Under the pieces are notes generated by a model, which searched no databases, had not been told where the DNA came from, and worked only from the letters and a program-made list of their open reading frames with translations. Source: Mycolicibacterium litorale (GTDB taxonomy: Bacteria > Actinomycetota > Actinomycetes > Mycobacteriales > Mycobacteriaceae). Taken from it: DNA of 64,000 nucleotides. The DNA is taken from positions 5,022,001 to 5,086,000 of the forward strand of contig CP019882.1 in assembly GCA_002007745.1 (NCBI GenBank). The letters run 5' to 3'. Both the position numbers and the translations under genes were made by a program. Shown here in pieces: positions 20,114 to 28,696 of the stretch (its first letter is position 1; each line of letters starts with the position of its first letter).

Positions 20114-20133
20114 TAGAGTCCCGGCGAAGGAGG
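20114..20133 (+). promoter_or_regulatory. -10 element and strong ribosome site of sepH
   Basis: TAGAGT at 20114-20119, then gaaggagg at 20126-20133, 5 bases before the ATG. Unlike its neighbours, this gene has a leader and a near-perfect Shine-Dalgarno. Confidence 0.5.
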
Positions 20134-20138
20134 TCGAC

Positions 20139-20918
20139 ATGCGGGAACTGAGGGTGATCGGACTCGATGTCGACGGCAAGCACATCATCTGCGAAGGTCG
20201 CGACCCGTCTGACAAGTTCACCTTGCAGGTAGACGACCGGTTACGCGCCGCTGTGCGCGGCGATCGGTCGTTGGGCCAGACTCTGAGGGACAAAGAGGTC
20301 AAAGGCGTGTTGCGACCCAGAGACATCCAGGCCCGGATCCGAGCGGGCGCATCCGTCGAGCAGGTGGCTGCCTCCTCCGGCATGGACATCAGCAAGGTCG
20401 AGCGCTTCGCCCACCCGGTGCTGCTCGAGCGTCAGCGGGCAGCTGAACTGGCCAGCGCGGCACACCCGATCCTCGCCGACGGGCCCGCCGTGATGACGCT
20501 GCTGGAGACCATCACCACCGCCTTGGTAGCCCGGGGGCTCGACCCGGAGGCGACCGCCTGGGACGCGTGGCGCACCGAGGATGGCCGATGGACGGTACAG
20601 ATGGCCTGGCAGGCCGGCTTGTCGGACAACGTCGCACACTTCCGGTTCAGCCCCGGCGCGCACGGGGGCACCGTCTCCGCCATCGACGACGCCGCCAGCG
20701 AACTCATCGACCCGAAGTTCGAACGTCCGCTGCGCCCGGTTGCGCGGGTCGCCCAGCTGGAGTTCGAAGAACAGCCGGCACCGCAACCCGCCCCAGGCGA
20801 GGAGAAGCCCGTGCCTGCCCCGGCGCCGGCTCCCCGCGCCAAACGGGCCAAGGCGAAGCCCGCGGTTCCCGGGTGGGAGGACGTACTGCTCGGCGTGCGC
20901 TCCAGCGGCGAGCGCTGA
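20139..20918 (+). CDS. sepH: Cell-division regulator SepH
   Basis: A 259-residue protein matching the DUF3071/SepH family (Rv0883c; in Streptomyces SepH stimulates FtsZ assembly). The N-terminal domain (MRELRVIGLDVDGKHIIC to about residue 100) contains the HTH-like segment IQARIRAGASVEQVAASSG. The C-terminal part is Pro/Ala-rich (about 205-240) and ends in a conserved short tail PGWEDVLLGVRSS, probably the FtsZ-contacting end. It is well expressed judging by its ribosome site. It is convergent with the small membrane-protein gene. Confidence 0.93.
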   Translation: MRELRVIGLDVDGKHIICEGRDPSDKFTLQVDDRLRAAVRGDRSLGQTLRDKEVKGVLRPRDIQARIRAGASVEQVAASSGMDISKVERFAHPVLLERQRAAELASAAHPILADGPAVMTLLETITTALVARGLDPEATAWDAWRTEDGRWTVQMAWQAGLSDNVAHFRFSPGAHGGTVSAIDDAASELIDPKFERPLRPVARVAQLEFEEQPAPQPAPGEEKPVPAPAPAPRAKRAKAKPAVPGWEDVLLGVRSSGER

Positions 20919-20924
20919 CGTGAT

Positions 20925-21203
20925 CTAAAAGTGGGCGGCGGCGAGCGCCACCAGCGCGATCCAGCCGCCGGCCACACCGACGCCGGCACCCAGCACGAAC
21001 CACCGCCGCACCGGGATACGCCGCCAGCCCCACACCGTCGGGGCCAATCCCCCGACCGCGATCAGGTTCAGCACGATCGCCACCAGCGGGTGAACTCGGA
21101 TCATGCCCAAGCTCAGCACCACGATCGCCGCACCGGTGATCGCCGCGACGAAGGCGGCCACGGTCAGGCCCGTGCCCCACGGCGTCGAGTCCTGCGAGGT
21201 CAT
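20925..21203 (-). CDS. Small DUF2537-type membrane protein
   Basis: A 92-residue protein with three predicted TM helices (about 12-33, 38-58 and 67-90) linked by short basic loops (WGWRRIPVRR). It matches Rv0882 by position and size. Function unknown. Its stop is 6 bases from the sepH stop on the other strand. Confidence 0.8.
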   Translation of the reverse strand: MTSQDSTPWGTGLTVAAFVAAITGAAIVVLSLGMIRVHPLVAIVLNLIAVGGLAPTVWGWRRIPVRRWFVLGAGVGVAGGWIALVALAAAHF

Positions 21204-21284
21204 GGTCTGACTATCCTTCCCCGGTCGCTGCGCTCCTGCCCGCCGGATTTCCTTCCCCGGTCGCTGGGCTTCCCGACAGAGTAT

Positions 21285-22141
21285 TCACCCCCCACGCGCA
21301 CGTTCGTAGAACGCCAGCGCGGCCGCGGTTGCGACATTGAGCGAATCCGTCCCCCGTGACATCGGGATCCGGACCCGCACATCGCTGGCCCGCATCACCG
21401 TCTCGGTCAGTCCCGGCCCCTCGGCGCCGACCAGCACCGCAACCTTGTCGCCGGCGAGCCCGTCCATCGCCGCGGCCAGCGTCTGCGCCGCCGGACTCGG
21501 CGTCATCGCCAGCAACCGGAACCCCCGCTGCCGCAGTTCACCGAGGTCAGCCGGCCAGTTCGGGGCTCGAGCGAACGGCACCAGCAGCGCGTGACCCATC
21601 GACACCCGGACCGCCCGCCGGTAGAGCGGATCGGCACAGCCACCGCCGAAGACGACGGCGTCGACGCCGAGGCCGGCCGCGTTGCGGAAGATCGAACCGA
21701 GGTTCTCGTGGTCGTTGACCCCTTCCAGGACAGCCACCGTGCGCGCCCCCTCGAGCACCTGCGCCACAGTCAGCTCGGGGGACGTCGCGCCACGCCGAGG
21801 ACGCCCCGGTTGAGGTGGAAACCGACCACCTGCGCCATCACCTCCGGTGAAGCGCGGTAGAACGGAGCCGGCACACCGGGCAGGTCGTGAGCCAACTCGG
21901 CGAGACGACGCTGCGTGCCCAGGAACGCATGCGGGACGAACCGCGACGCCAGCATGCGCTGCACGACCAGCACGCCCTCGGCGATCACCAAACCCTTCCC
22001 GGACGGCAGATCCGGGCGCCGGTCGACGCTGTTCAGGTCGCGGAAATCGTCGACCCGAGGGTCGTCGGGGTCGACGACGTCGATGACCTGCGGGCCTTCG
22101 AGGTCGCCCCACTCGAACGCGCCGGAGATGTTGTCGCTCAC
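21285..22141 (-). CDS. SpoU/TrmH-family RNA 2'-O-methyltransferase, with one apparent frameshift
   Basis: About 285 residues once one base is restored in the G run 21777-21781, where the frame passes from ...LGVARRPP to ELTVAQVLEGART. The C-terminal SPOUT domain is intact: motif 1 NDHENLGSIFRNAAGLG, motif 2 VLVGAEGPGLT and motif 3 IPMSRGTDSLNVATAAA. It methylates a ribose in tRNA or rRNA with SAM; the target base is unknown. It matches Rv0881. The GTG start overlaps the MarR stop by 4 bases (GTGA), so the two are coupled. Confidence 0.85.
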
Positions 22142-22569
22142 ACGTCTTCGTCGACGAGCGCGGTCATCAGATCCGCCGCGCGCAGCAGGATGTCACGCTC
22201 TTCCTCGGTCAAGGTGTCCAGCCGCTTGCGCAGCCACTCCTGACTGGCCCGCCGCTCACTGTCGACCAGTTCCGCGCCCGCGGCCGACACCGCGACCAGA
22301 ACCTGACGCCCGTCGGTCGGATGCGCCGTGCGGACCACCAGCCCGAGGTCGGCGAGCGACGCGATCACCCGCGTCATCGACGGCGGCCGGACCCGCTCTC
22401 GCACGGCCAGCACGCCCGGGGTCATCGCCCCCTCCTTGGCCAGCGTCGCCAGGGCCGACAGCTGCGACAGGGTGATCGGTGATTCGGGCCGGCGGAACCG
22501 CAGCTGACGCGCCAGCCTCATGACAGCCAGCGACAGGTCGCTGGCCAGCCGCAGGTCGCCGTCGTTCAC
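22138..22569 (-). CDS. MarR-family regulator
   Basis: A 143-residue winged-helix regulator (Rv0880 has the same length). The HTH lies in SALATLAKEGAMTPGVLAVRE then PPSMTRVIASLADLG, and the wing DG is followed by LVVRTAHPTDGRQ. The frame is open much further upstream, but the GTG at 22569 sits 7 bases behind a TAGTGT -10, which fits a leaderless start. It forms an operon with the RNA methyltransferase and is divergent from the DUF2530 gene. The ligand is unknown. Confidence 0.9.
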   Translation of the reverse strand: MNDGDLRLASDLSLAVMRLARQLRFRRPESPITLSQLSALATLAKEGAMTPGVLAVRERVRPPSMTRVIASLADLGLVVRTAHPTDGRQVLVAVSAAGAELVDSERRASQEWLRKRLDTLTEEERDILLRAADLMTALVDEDV

Positions 22570-22576
22570 GCCGGAA

Positions 22577-22582
22577 ACACTA
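22577..22582 (-). promoter_or_regulatory. -10 element of the MarR gene (leaderless)
   Basis: TAGTGT on the minus strand, 7 bases before the GTG start. Confidence 0.5.
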
Positions 22583-22656
22583 CGACACCAGGACACACCC
22601 CCCGCGATGAACCGGACAACTGCCGGTCTGCCCACGGCTCCGCGGGTCCGATCGGT

Positions 22657-22662
22657 TACCTT
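22657..22662 (+). promoter_or_regulatory. -10 element of the DUF2530 gene (leaderless)
   Basis: TACCTT, 8 bases before the ATG at 22671. Confidence 0.45.
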
Positions 22663-22670
22663 GGACGGCA

Positions 22671-22967
22671 ATGCCTTCTGACCAGCGCGAGCCGAGCCCG
22701 CCGCCGGCGGCTCAACCCGAGCCACCGGCGCTGCCGGCGGCGCTGCTGGACCCCTGGCCGGTGGTGGTCGCGGGCGCACTGCTGTGGGCCCTGGCCGCCA
22801 TCGCGGCGTTCACCGTGCCCGCCCTGGAATCGTGGCGGCCGATCGCCGTCGCGGGCCTGGGCACCGGCGCGGTTGGCACGTCGATCTTCCTTTGGCAACG
22901 GACCGCCGCCCGCCGTGGGGCGCGGGGCGCCCAAACCGGCCTCGAGCCGCGCCGCGCGGCAGAATAA
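22671..22967 (+). CDS. Small DUF2530-type membrane protein
   Basis: A 98-residue protein with a Pro-rich N-terminus and two TM helices (about 28-48 and 56-74), then a basic Arg-rich tail. The DUF2530-like core is LDPWPVVVAGALLWALA. Positionally Rv0879c. Function unknown. Confidence 0.8.
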   Translation: MPSDQREPSPPPAAQPEPPALPAALLDPWPVVVAGALLWALAAIAAFTVPALESWRPIAVAGLGTGAVGTSIFLWQRTAARRGARGAQTGLEPRRAAE

Positions 22968-23018
22968 CCCGGCGGGCAGGACCCGGGGACATCACCTGAC
23001 CACAACAAAGGAGACGCA

Positions 23019-23471
23019 ATGGCAGCGCCGCTCTTGCAGGCCGAGATCGAGATCAACGCCCCGGTGAGCAAGGTCTGGAGCCTGATCTCGGACCTCGACA
23101 ACATGCCCAGGTGGAGTCCGCAATGCCGGCTCATGAAGGCATTGGGACAGGTCCGTCCGGGCACCAGGACGGTCAACCTCAACCGCCGCAACAAGCTGTT
23201 CTGGCCGACGACCTCGACCATCACCGAGGTGATTCCCGAGCGCAAGCTGGCCTTCCGGGTCAACGCCAACAACACCGTCTGGAGCTACGAGTTGGAGCCC
23301 ACCGCAACCGGCACCCGGGTGGTGGAAACGCGCCACGCGGAGAACGGCGTCAAGGCGGTCTCGACCTTCTCGGTCAATGCGGTGATGGGCGGGGTCCCGA
23401 ACTTCGAGAAGGAACTCGTCGACGGGATGAACACCTCGCTGGCCCGCATCAAGGCAGCCGCCGAGGGTTAA
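23019..23471 (+). CDS. SRPBCC/polyketide-cyclase-like protein
   Basis: A 150-residue START-like fold. It begins with the typical strand EIEINAPVSKVWSLISDLDNMPRWSP and ends with the long helix FEKELVDGMNTSLARIKAA. Such proteins bind a hydrophobic ligand in a central cavity. It starts at ATG 23019 behind AAAGGAGA. It is convergent with the DUF3027 gene, whose stop overlaps its own. No specific role can be assigned. Confidence 0.88.
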   Translation: MAAPLLQAEIEINAPVSKVWSLISDLDNMPRWSPQCRLMKALGQVRPGTRTVNLNRRNKLFWPTTSTITEVIPERKLAFRVNANNTVWSYELEPTATGTRVVETRHAENGVKAVSTFSVNAVMGGVPNFEKELVDGMNTSLARIKAAAEG

Positions 23472-24379
23472 CCCGCGTCGGCCGGCTCCTCGGCCGCGTC
23501 GGCCGGCTCCGTAATTTCCTCCACCGGTGCCGTCGACTCCCCCACCGGCTCCGTTGCTTCGGCGATGGCCGCCGCCTCGGCAGTGCCGGCCACCGTCGCC
23601 ACCTCAACGATGTCGAGCACCCCGTCGTCATAGGGGTCATACATCGGCGAACCGGTGCCCGGCGGCGGCGGGGTGTCGGAATGTGCGCCGCAACCGTAGT
23701 CGAAGTCGACGACATGGGCGTCGGCAGACAACTCGTTGCAGCACACCCCGAACATCACGCCGAGGGCACCGGACAGCGGCACCATGAACCCGCAGTCCCG
23801 ACACACCCGCTTGGTCGCTCGTGCCATCGGCGCACCGGGGCCGTGATCGCCGTCGTGCCAGCGCTGCGCGGCGTCGTCTCGGCCGAACGCGCTGAGCACC
23901 TGGCGGCGGCCGAACCCGATGTCGTAGGCCACGTCGTCGATCGCGGGATCACCAGTGGCGGTGTATCCGGGCGCCAGCCGCGGGTCGTCCTTGACCGGGG
24001 CGAGCAGGTCGCCGGGGCTCAGATCGCCGGGTTTGACGCGCTCCTCCCACGGCACCCAGGGCGGCGCCAGCAGTGCAGTCGGGCCGGGCACGAGTACCAC
24101 TTCGCTGACCGTCGCATGATCGGCGCCCGGGTACGCCGCCACGACCACTGCCCACTGCCAGCCGTGATAGCCGGTCATGTTCGCCAGGAACCGGTGCGTC
24201 GCCGCGGTGTCATCCTCGAAGCTGACTCCGAGATAGGAGCCGACCGTGTCGCCGCTGAACTCCACAATGGCCTGACGCGCCTGCTCCACCGCAGCGGTGA
24301 GTACGGCGGCAACCGCCTCCGACGGCTCGGCCGGATGTGCCGGTGCCACGGATTCTGCAGAGTCGATCGAGCTGTCCAT
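23468..24379 (-). CDS. DUF3027 protein with a cysteine cluster
   Basis: A 303-residue protein matching the actinobacterial DUF3027 family (Rv0877). A WVPWEERVKPGDLSPGD segment is characteristic. A zinc-ribbon-like set of cysteines (CRDCGFMVPL, then FGVCCNELSAD and a later CGAHSD) lies at about 205-255. The acidic Ala/Glu/Pro-rich tail is low complexity. ATG 24379 was chosen over an in-frame start 47 codons upstream; a GTG two codons earlier is also possible. Function unknown. Confidence 0.83.
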   Translation of the reverse strand: MDSSIDSAESVAPAHPAEPSEAVAAVLTAAVEQARQAIVEFSGDTVGSYLGVSFEDDTAATHRFLANMTGYHGWQWAVVVAAYPGADHATVSEVVLVPGPTALLAPPWVPWEERVKPGDLSPGDLLAPVKDDPRLAPGYTATGDPAIDDVAYDIGFGRRQVLSAFGRDDAAQRWHDGDHGPGAPMARATKRVCRDCGFMVPLSGALGVMFGVCCNELSADAHVVDFDYGCGAHSDTPPPPGTGSPMYDPYDDGVLDIVEVATVAGTAEAAAIAEATEPVGESTAPVEEITEPADAAEEPADAG

Positions 24380-24466
24380 CGTCACCAATCTTGCCTCACG
24401 TCCCGTCCTGGCAGCCACACCGGTCACGTGCGCACTCCGGATGCCCGCATGGGGGAGAATCGTGAC

Positions 24467-26215
24467 GTGTCTGGAAGCCGGCGTGACCACTCGAGCACGG
24501 ATCCGGTGTTCGGACCGCACCCGGGCAATCGGGCCGGCAATTCCGCCGGTGATTCGGGCCGTTATTCAGCCGGTTATCCGGCCGGTGCCCGCGGGGAACA
24601 CCCTGGCATGGCCAACTACCCCAGCGACGAGGGTGACTACCGCCGTTCCGGACCCAACAGACGGTCCGACCCGATCCCCAGCGCCAACCGGTATCTGCCG
24701 CCGCTGGGCGATGAGGATACGCACGCAGGCGATCGGTCCGGTCCACCGCCAGGGTCCCGCGGGGTCGGCGCTGGCGCCGGCGAGCGCATCACGGTCACCC
24801 GTGCGGCGGCGATGCGCAGCCGCGAGATGGGCTCCCGGATGTACTCGATGGTCCACCGCGCCGCCACCGCCGACGGTGCCGACAAGTCCGGGCTGACCGC
24901 ACTGACGTGGCCGGTGATGGCCAACTTCGCGGTGGACTCCGCGATGGCTGTCGCGCTGGCCAACACACTGTTCTTCGCGGCGGCCTCTGGGGAGAGCAAG
25001 GGCAAGGTCGCGCTGTACCTGCTCATCACGATCGCACCGTTCGCGGTGATCGCCCCGCTCATCGGGCCGGCCCTCGACCGCGTGCAACACGGCAGGCGGG
25101 CAGCGCTGGCCATGTCGTTCATCCTGCGCACCGCCCTGGCCCTGGTGCTGATCATGAATTACGACGGCGCGGTGGGCAGCTATCCGTCCTGGGTGCTCTA
25201 CCCCTGCGCGCTGGGGATGATGGTGTTCTCGAAATCCTTCAGCGTGCTGCGCAGCGCCGTCACCCCTCGGGTCATGCCGCCGACCATCGACCTGGTCCGG
25301 GTGAACTCCCGGCTGACGGTTTTCGGGCTGATCGGCGGCACCATCGTGGGCGGCGGCATCGCGGCCGGCGTGGAGTACGTGTTCACCACCCTGTTCCACC
25401 TGCCCGGCGCCCTGTTCGTGGTGGTGTTCGTCACGCTGGCCGGTGCGTCGCTGTCGATGCGGATCCCGCGCTGGGTCGAGGTCACCGAGGGTGAGGTTCC
25501 GGCCACCCTGACCTACCACGGCCGCAGCGGGCCCCTGGGCCGCTGGCCCGACCACGAACCGGTCAGGAGCACCGGCACCCGCCGACAGCCGTTGGGCCGC
25601 AACATCATCACGTCGCTATGGGGCAACTGCACCATCAAGGCGATGGTCGGCTTCCTGTTCTTGTATCCCGCCTTCGTGGCCAAGGCCCACCAGGCCAGCG
25701 GCTGGGTGCAACTGGGCATGCTCGGCACCATCGGCGCAGCGGCCGGCATCGGGAACTTCGCGGGTAACTTCACCGCCGCGCGCCTCAAGCTCGGCCGCCC
25801 GGCACTGCTCGTGGTTCGATCCGCCGTCGCGGTGACCGCGCTGGCGGTGGTGGCCGCCGTCACCGGCAGCTTGATCGCGGCGGCGGTGGCCACCCTGATC
25901 ACGTCGGGGTCGAGTGCCATCGCCAAGGCCTGCCTGGACGCGTCGCTGCAGGACGACCTGCCCGAAGAATCGCGGGCCTCGGCGTTCGGCCGGTCGGAAT
26001 CGGTGCTGCAGCTGGCCTGGGTTCTCGGTGGCGCGATCGGGGTGCTCGTCTACACCGAGCTGTGGGTAGGCTTCACCGCGATCAGCTCCCTGCTGATCCT
26101 CGGGCTGGCACAAACCATCGTCAGTTACCGCGGTGATTCGCTGATCCCCGGCTTCGGCGGCAACCGGCCGGTGCTGGCCGAACCGGAGGGCGCATCGGCG
26201 ATGACCAACCCGTGA
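24467..26215 (+). CDS. MFS-like integral membrane protein (Rv0876c type)
   Basis: About 582 residues: a hydrophilic, Arg/Gly-rich N-terminal tail of about 140 residues, then about 12 TM helices of MFS type (from ALTWPVMANFAVDSAMAVAL to the final LLILGLAQTIVSY). The frame is open back to 23111, but that part lies opposite the SRPBCC and DUF3027 genes and is spurious. I chose GTG 24467 because GGGGGAG is 9 bases upstream; ATG 24608 would give a length closer to the M. tuberculosis protein. It overlaps the next gene by 4 bases. Confidence 0.82.
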   Translation: MSGSRRDHSSTDPVFGPHPGNRAGNSAGDSGRYSAGYPAGARGEHPGMANYPSDEGDYRRSGPNRRSDPIPSANRYLPPLGDEDTHAGDRSGPPPGSRGVGAGAGERITVTRAAAMRSREMGSRMYSMVHRAATADGADKSGLTALTWPVMANFAVDSAMAVALANTLFFAAASGESKGKVALYLLITIAPFAVIAPLIGPALDRVQHGRRAALAMSFILRTALALVLIMNYDGAVGSYPSWVLYPCALGMMVFSKSFSVLRSAVTPRVMPPTIDLVRVNSRLTVFGLIGGTIVGGGIAAGVEYVFTTLFHLPGALFVVVFVTLAGASLSMRIPRWVEVTEGEVPATLTYHGRSGPLGRWPDHEPVRSTGTRRQPLGRNIITSLWGNCTIKAMVGFLFLYPAFVAKAHQASGWVQLGMLGTIGAAAGIGNFAGNFTAARLKLGRPALLVVRSAVAVTALAVVAAVTGSLIAAAVATLITSGSSAIAKACLDASLQDDLPEESRASAFGRSESVLQLAWVLGGAIGVLVYTELWVGFTAISSLLILGLAQTIVSYRGDSLIPGFGGNRPVLAEPEGASAMTNP

Positions 26216-26702
26216 CCCGGTTGACCCGTTGGCTGCTCGTCGTGCTCGTGGTGGCAGCCTCCGCCGGCGCCGGAGTCGGTGCCTGGCTGCTGACCCGCGA
26301 CACCGGTTCCCGACTGCCGCAGATCAGCGCGTACTCGCACGGCCATTCCGTGCGGGTCGGCCCCTACGTGTACTGCAACGTGGTGAACCTCAACGACTGC
26401 CAGAACCCCAGAACCAGGGCGAGCTGCCCGTCACCGAGCGATACCCCGTCCAGTTGTCCGTACCCACCGCGATCGGGCGGGCGCCGTGGCGGTTGCTCCG
26501 CGTGTACGAGGACGAGCGCAACTCGACCTCCACGCTGTATCGGCCCAATACCGCTCTGGCCGTGACCATTCCGCCGGTCGACCCTCAACGGGGCCGGCTC
26601 ACCGGGGTCGTGGTGCAGCTGCTGACGCTCGTCCAGGATCAGAACGGCGAGTTGCGCGACGCTCCCCACGCGGAATGGTCGGTACGCCTGACCTGGTCCT
26701 AA
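26212..26702 (+). CDS. DUF2771-like exported protein, with one apparent frameshift
   Basis: A single N-terminal hydrophobic segment (WLLVVLVVAASAGAGVGAWLL, broken by glycines, about residues 7-28) acts as a signal or membrane anchor, followed by a secreted beta-rich domain. Reading through needs one base added in the C run 26406-26409; the product is then about 163 residues, close to the 162 of Rv0875c. It has two cysteines (YCNVVNLNDC), possibly a disulfide. The GTG start overlaps the MFS-like stop (GTGA), so the pair is coupled. Confidence 0.78.
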
Positions 26703-27706
26703 TCGACGCCGTGGCCGGCGGGCACCCGCTCGCCCTCCCGCGTCAGACCCGGCGGGCTTCCATCACCGAAAGGCCTGCCGCCCAGTGCTTCTCGCCCGTG
26801 CGGCGTGAGCCAACCGGATAAGTCGGGCCCCTTGGGGACGATGCCGGTGGGATTGATGTCGGCATGCACGATGTAGTAGTGCTGTTTGATCTGCACGAAG
26901 TCGACGGTGTCGCCGAAACCGGGTGTCTGAAACAGGTCCCGGGCGTAGGCCCACAGCACCGGCATCTCGGCCAGCTTGCCGCGATTGCACTTGAAATGGC
27001 CGTGGTAGACGGGGTCGAAGCGGGCCAGCGTAGTGAACAGCCGGACATCGGCCTCGGTGATGGTGTCGCCCACCAGGTAGCGCTGGGTGGCCAGCCGCCC
27101 GGAAAGCCAGTCCAGCGCGGTGAACAAGCGGTCGTAGGCCTTGTCGTATGAGTCCTGGGAGCCCGCGAAGCCACACCGGTACACCCCGTTGTTGACCTCG
27201 GTGTAGATCCGCTGAGCCACCGCGTCGATCTCGTCGCGCAGCGGCTTGGGGTACAGCTGCGGCGCGCCGTCACGGTGATAGGCCGTCCATTCGGTGGACA
27301 GGTCCAACGTCATCTGGGCGAAGTCGTTGGTGACCACCTGTCCCGTCGCCACCTCGACGATCGCGGGCACGGTGATGCCCTTGGGATAGTCGGGGAAGCG
27401 GGCGAAATAGGCGTCCTGCAGCCGCGGGATCTTCAGCACCGGGTCGACCCCGCCCGGGTCGAGGTCGAAGGTCCAGCTGCGCTCGTCATGCGTCGGCCCG
27501 CAAAACCCGATGGACAACGCGTCTTCCAGGCCGAGCAGCCGGCGCACGATGATCGCGCGGTTCGCCCACGGGCAGGCCCTGGCGACGATCAGCCGGTAGC
27601 GGCCCGGCTCGACGGGATAGCCGTCGCCGCCGTCGGCGGTGATCCGCGTGGTGATGTAGTTGGTATCGCGTTCGAATTCGCCGCCACCGGCGACATAGGC
27701 ACCCAC
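26699..27706 (-). CDS. Xi-class glutathione S-transferase / glutathionyl-hydroquinone reductase-like
   Basis: A 335-residue protein with the Xi-class signature: ACPWANRAIIVRRLLGLE, with the active-site Cys in CPWA, TVPAIVEV and a C-terminal all-helical domain ending DINPTGIVPKGPDLSGW. The family (YqjG/ECM4) reduces thiol-conjugated hydroquinones. Mycobacteria use mycothiol rather than glutathione, so mycothiol is the likely co-substrate (inference). GTG start at 27706. Its stop overlaps that of the DUF2771 gene. Confidence 0.9.
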   Translation of the reverse strand: MGAYVAGGGEFERDTNYITTRITADGGDGYPVEPGRYRLIVARACPWANRAIIVRRLLGLEDALSIGFCGPTHDERSWTFDLDPGGVDPVLKIPRLQDAYFARFPDYPKGITVPAIVEVATGQVVTNDFAQMTLDLSTEWTAYHRDGAPQLYPKPLRDEIDAVAQRIYTEVNNGVYRCGFAGSQDSYDKAYDRLFTALDWLSGRLATQRYLVGDTITEADVRLFTTLARFDPVYHGHFKCNRGKLAEMPVLWAYARDLFQTPGFGDTVDFVQIKQHYYIVHADINPTGIVPKGPDLSGWLTPHGREALGGRPFGDGSPPGLTREGERVPAGHGVD

Positions 27707-27745
27707 GACTCCAGTGTTACCCAGCGCGGGCGTCTGTGACGCCGG

Positions 27746-28159
27746 TCAGGCGTCGAGTTCGCGCGCGACCGCCTTGACCACTTCCGACACCCGCCGGGCG
27801 ACCTTGCGATCGGGATAGCGTCCCTTGCGCAGTTCGGGCTGCACAGCACCCTCCAACAGGGTGATCATGTCCTCGACCATGCCGTGCAGTTCGTCGGGGG
27901 TGTGCTTGCGCTCGACCGGGGGTGCGGCCTCCCGGCGCGTGCGACTCAGGCTCGGCGGCGGGTCAATGAGTTTGACGCTCAACGCTTGCGGACCGCGGCG
28001 ACCGGATGCCAGCCCGAACTCGACCCGCTGGCCGGCCTTGAGACCCTCGACGCCCTCGGGCAGGGCCGACGCACGGACGTAGACGTCCTCGCCGTCCTCC
28101 TGGGACAGGAAGCCGAATCCCTTCTCGGCGTCGTACCACTTCACCTTGCCGGTCGGCAC
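27746..28159 (-). CDS. cspB: Cold-shock-domain protein with C-terminal extension
   Basis: A 137-residue protein. The first about 65 residues are a cold-shock domain starting PTGKVKWYDAEKGFGFL, with RNP1 (KGFGFL) and an RNP2-like DVYVRAS. The rest is a conserved helical extension (KHTPDELHGMVEDMITLLE and KVARRVSEVVKAVARELDA). GTG 28159 aligns with the CSD start; an in-frame ATG at 28189 would add 10 residues. It matches Rv0871. It binds single-stranded RNA or DNA as a chaperone. Confidence 0.9.
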   Translation of the reverse strand: MPTGKVKWYDAEKGFGFLSQEDGEDVYVRASALPEGVEGLKAGQRVEFGLASGRRGPQALSVKLIDPPPSLSRTRREAAPPVERKHTPDELHGMVEDMITLLEGAVQPELRKGRYPDRKVARRVSEVVKAVARELDA

Positions 28160-28276
28160 TGGTCTCACCTGCTTGTCTAACGGGTCCATGACAACATGAA
28201 GCGTCCCGCCGGTGCGAGACGCGTGTGGGTGATCCTACTCGGGAAGACGATGGCCCAGCACCCCTGTTTAGTTCGG

Positions 28277-28300
28277 TAGGCTGGCTAAACCGCTGGAGGA
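28277..28300 (+). promoter_or_regulatory. -10 element and ribosome site of the YccF-moaA-moaD operon
   Basis: TAGGCT at 28277-28282, then ggagga at 28295-28300, 3 bases before the ATG. Confidence 0.45.
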
Positions 28301-28303
28301 GAC

Positions 28304-28696
28304 ATGCGCCTGATCCTGAACGTCATCTGGTTGCTGTTCGGCGGGCTGTGGCTGGCCCTGGGCTACGCCCTGGCCGCGCTCATCTGCTTCGTCTTGATCA
28401 TCACCATTCCGTTCGGCTTCGCCGCGCTGCGGATCGCCTCCTATGCGCTGTGGCCGTTCGGGCGGACCATCGTCGAAAAGCCCGGTCCCCGTCCCGGTGC
28501 GCTCGTCGGCAATGTGATCTGGGTGCTGCTGTTCGGACTGTGGCTGGCCATCGGTCATGTGCTGAGCGCGGTGGCGATGGCGATCACGATCGTCGGCATT
28601 CCGTTGGCGCTGGCCAATCTCAAGCTCATCCCGGTCTCGTTGGTGCCGTTGGGCAAGGAGATCGTGCCCGTCGATCAAGCGCGGGTTGCCTTGTGA
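28304..28696 (+). CDS. YccF-domain membrane protein
   Basis: A 130-residue protein with two copies of a YccF-type hairpin, each starting NVIWxLxFGLWLALG (residues about 5-20 and 70-85) and followed by a further TM segment, giving about four TM helices. Positionally Rv0870c. Function unknown; YccF proteins are small inner-membrane proteins. Its TGA overlaps the moaA GTG (GTGA), so it is translationally coupled to molybdopterin synthesis. Confidence 0.88.
   Translation: MRLILNVIWLLFGGLWLALGYALAALICFVLIITIPFGFAALRIASYALWPFGRTIVEKPGPRPGALVGNVIWVLLFGLWLAIGHVLSAVAMAITIVGIPLALANLKLIPVSLVPLGKEIVPVDQARVAL

Noticed and set aside
23111..24466. N-terminal 450-codon extension of the MFS-like gene ending at 26215 (1034-residue frame).
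   Set aside because: It lies over the SRPBCC and DUF3027 genes, has low-complexity composition and no family match. The real start is near 24467.
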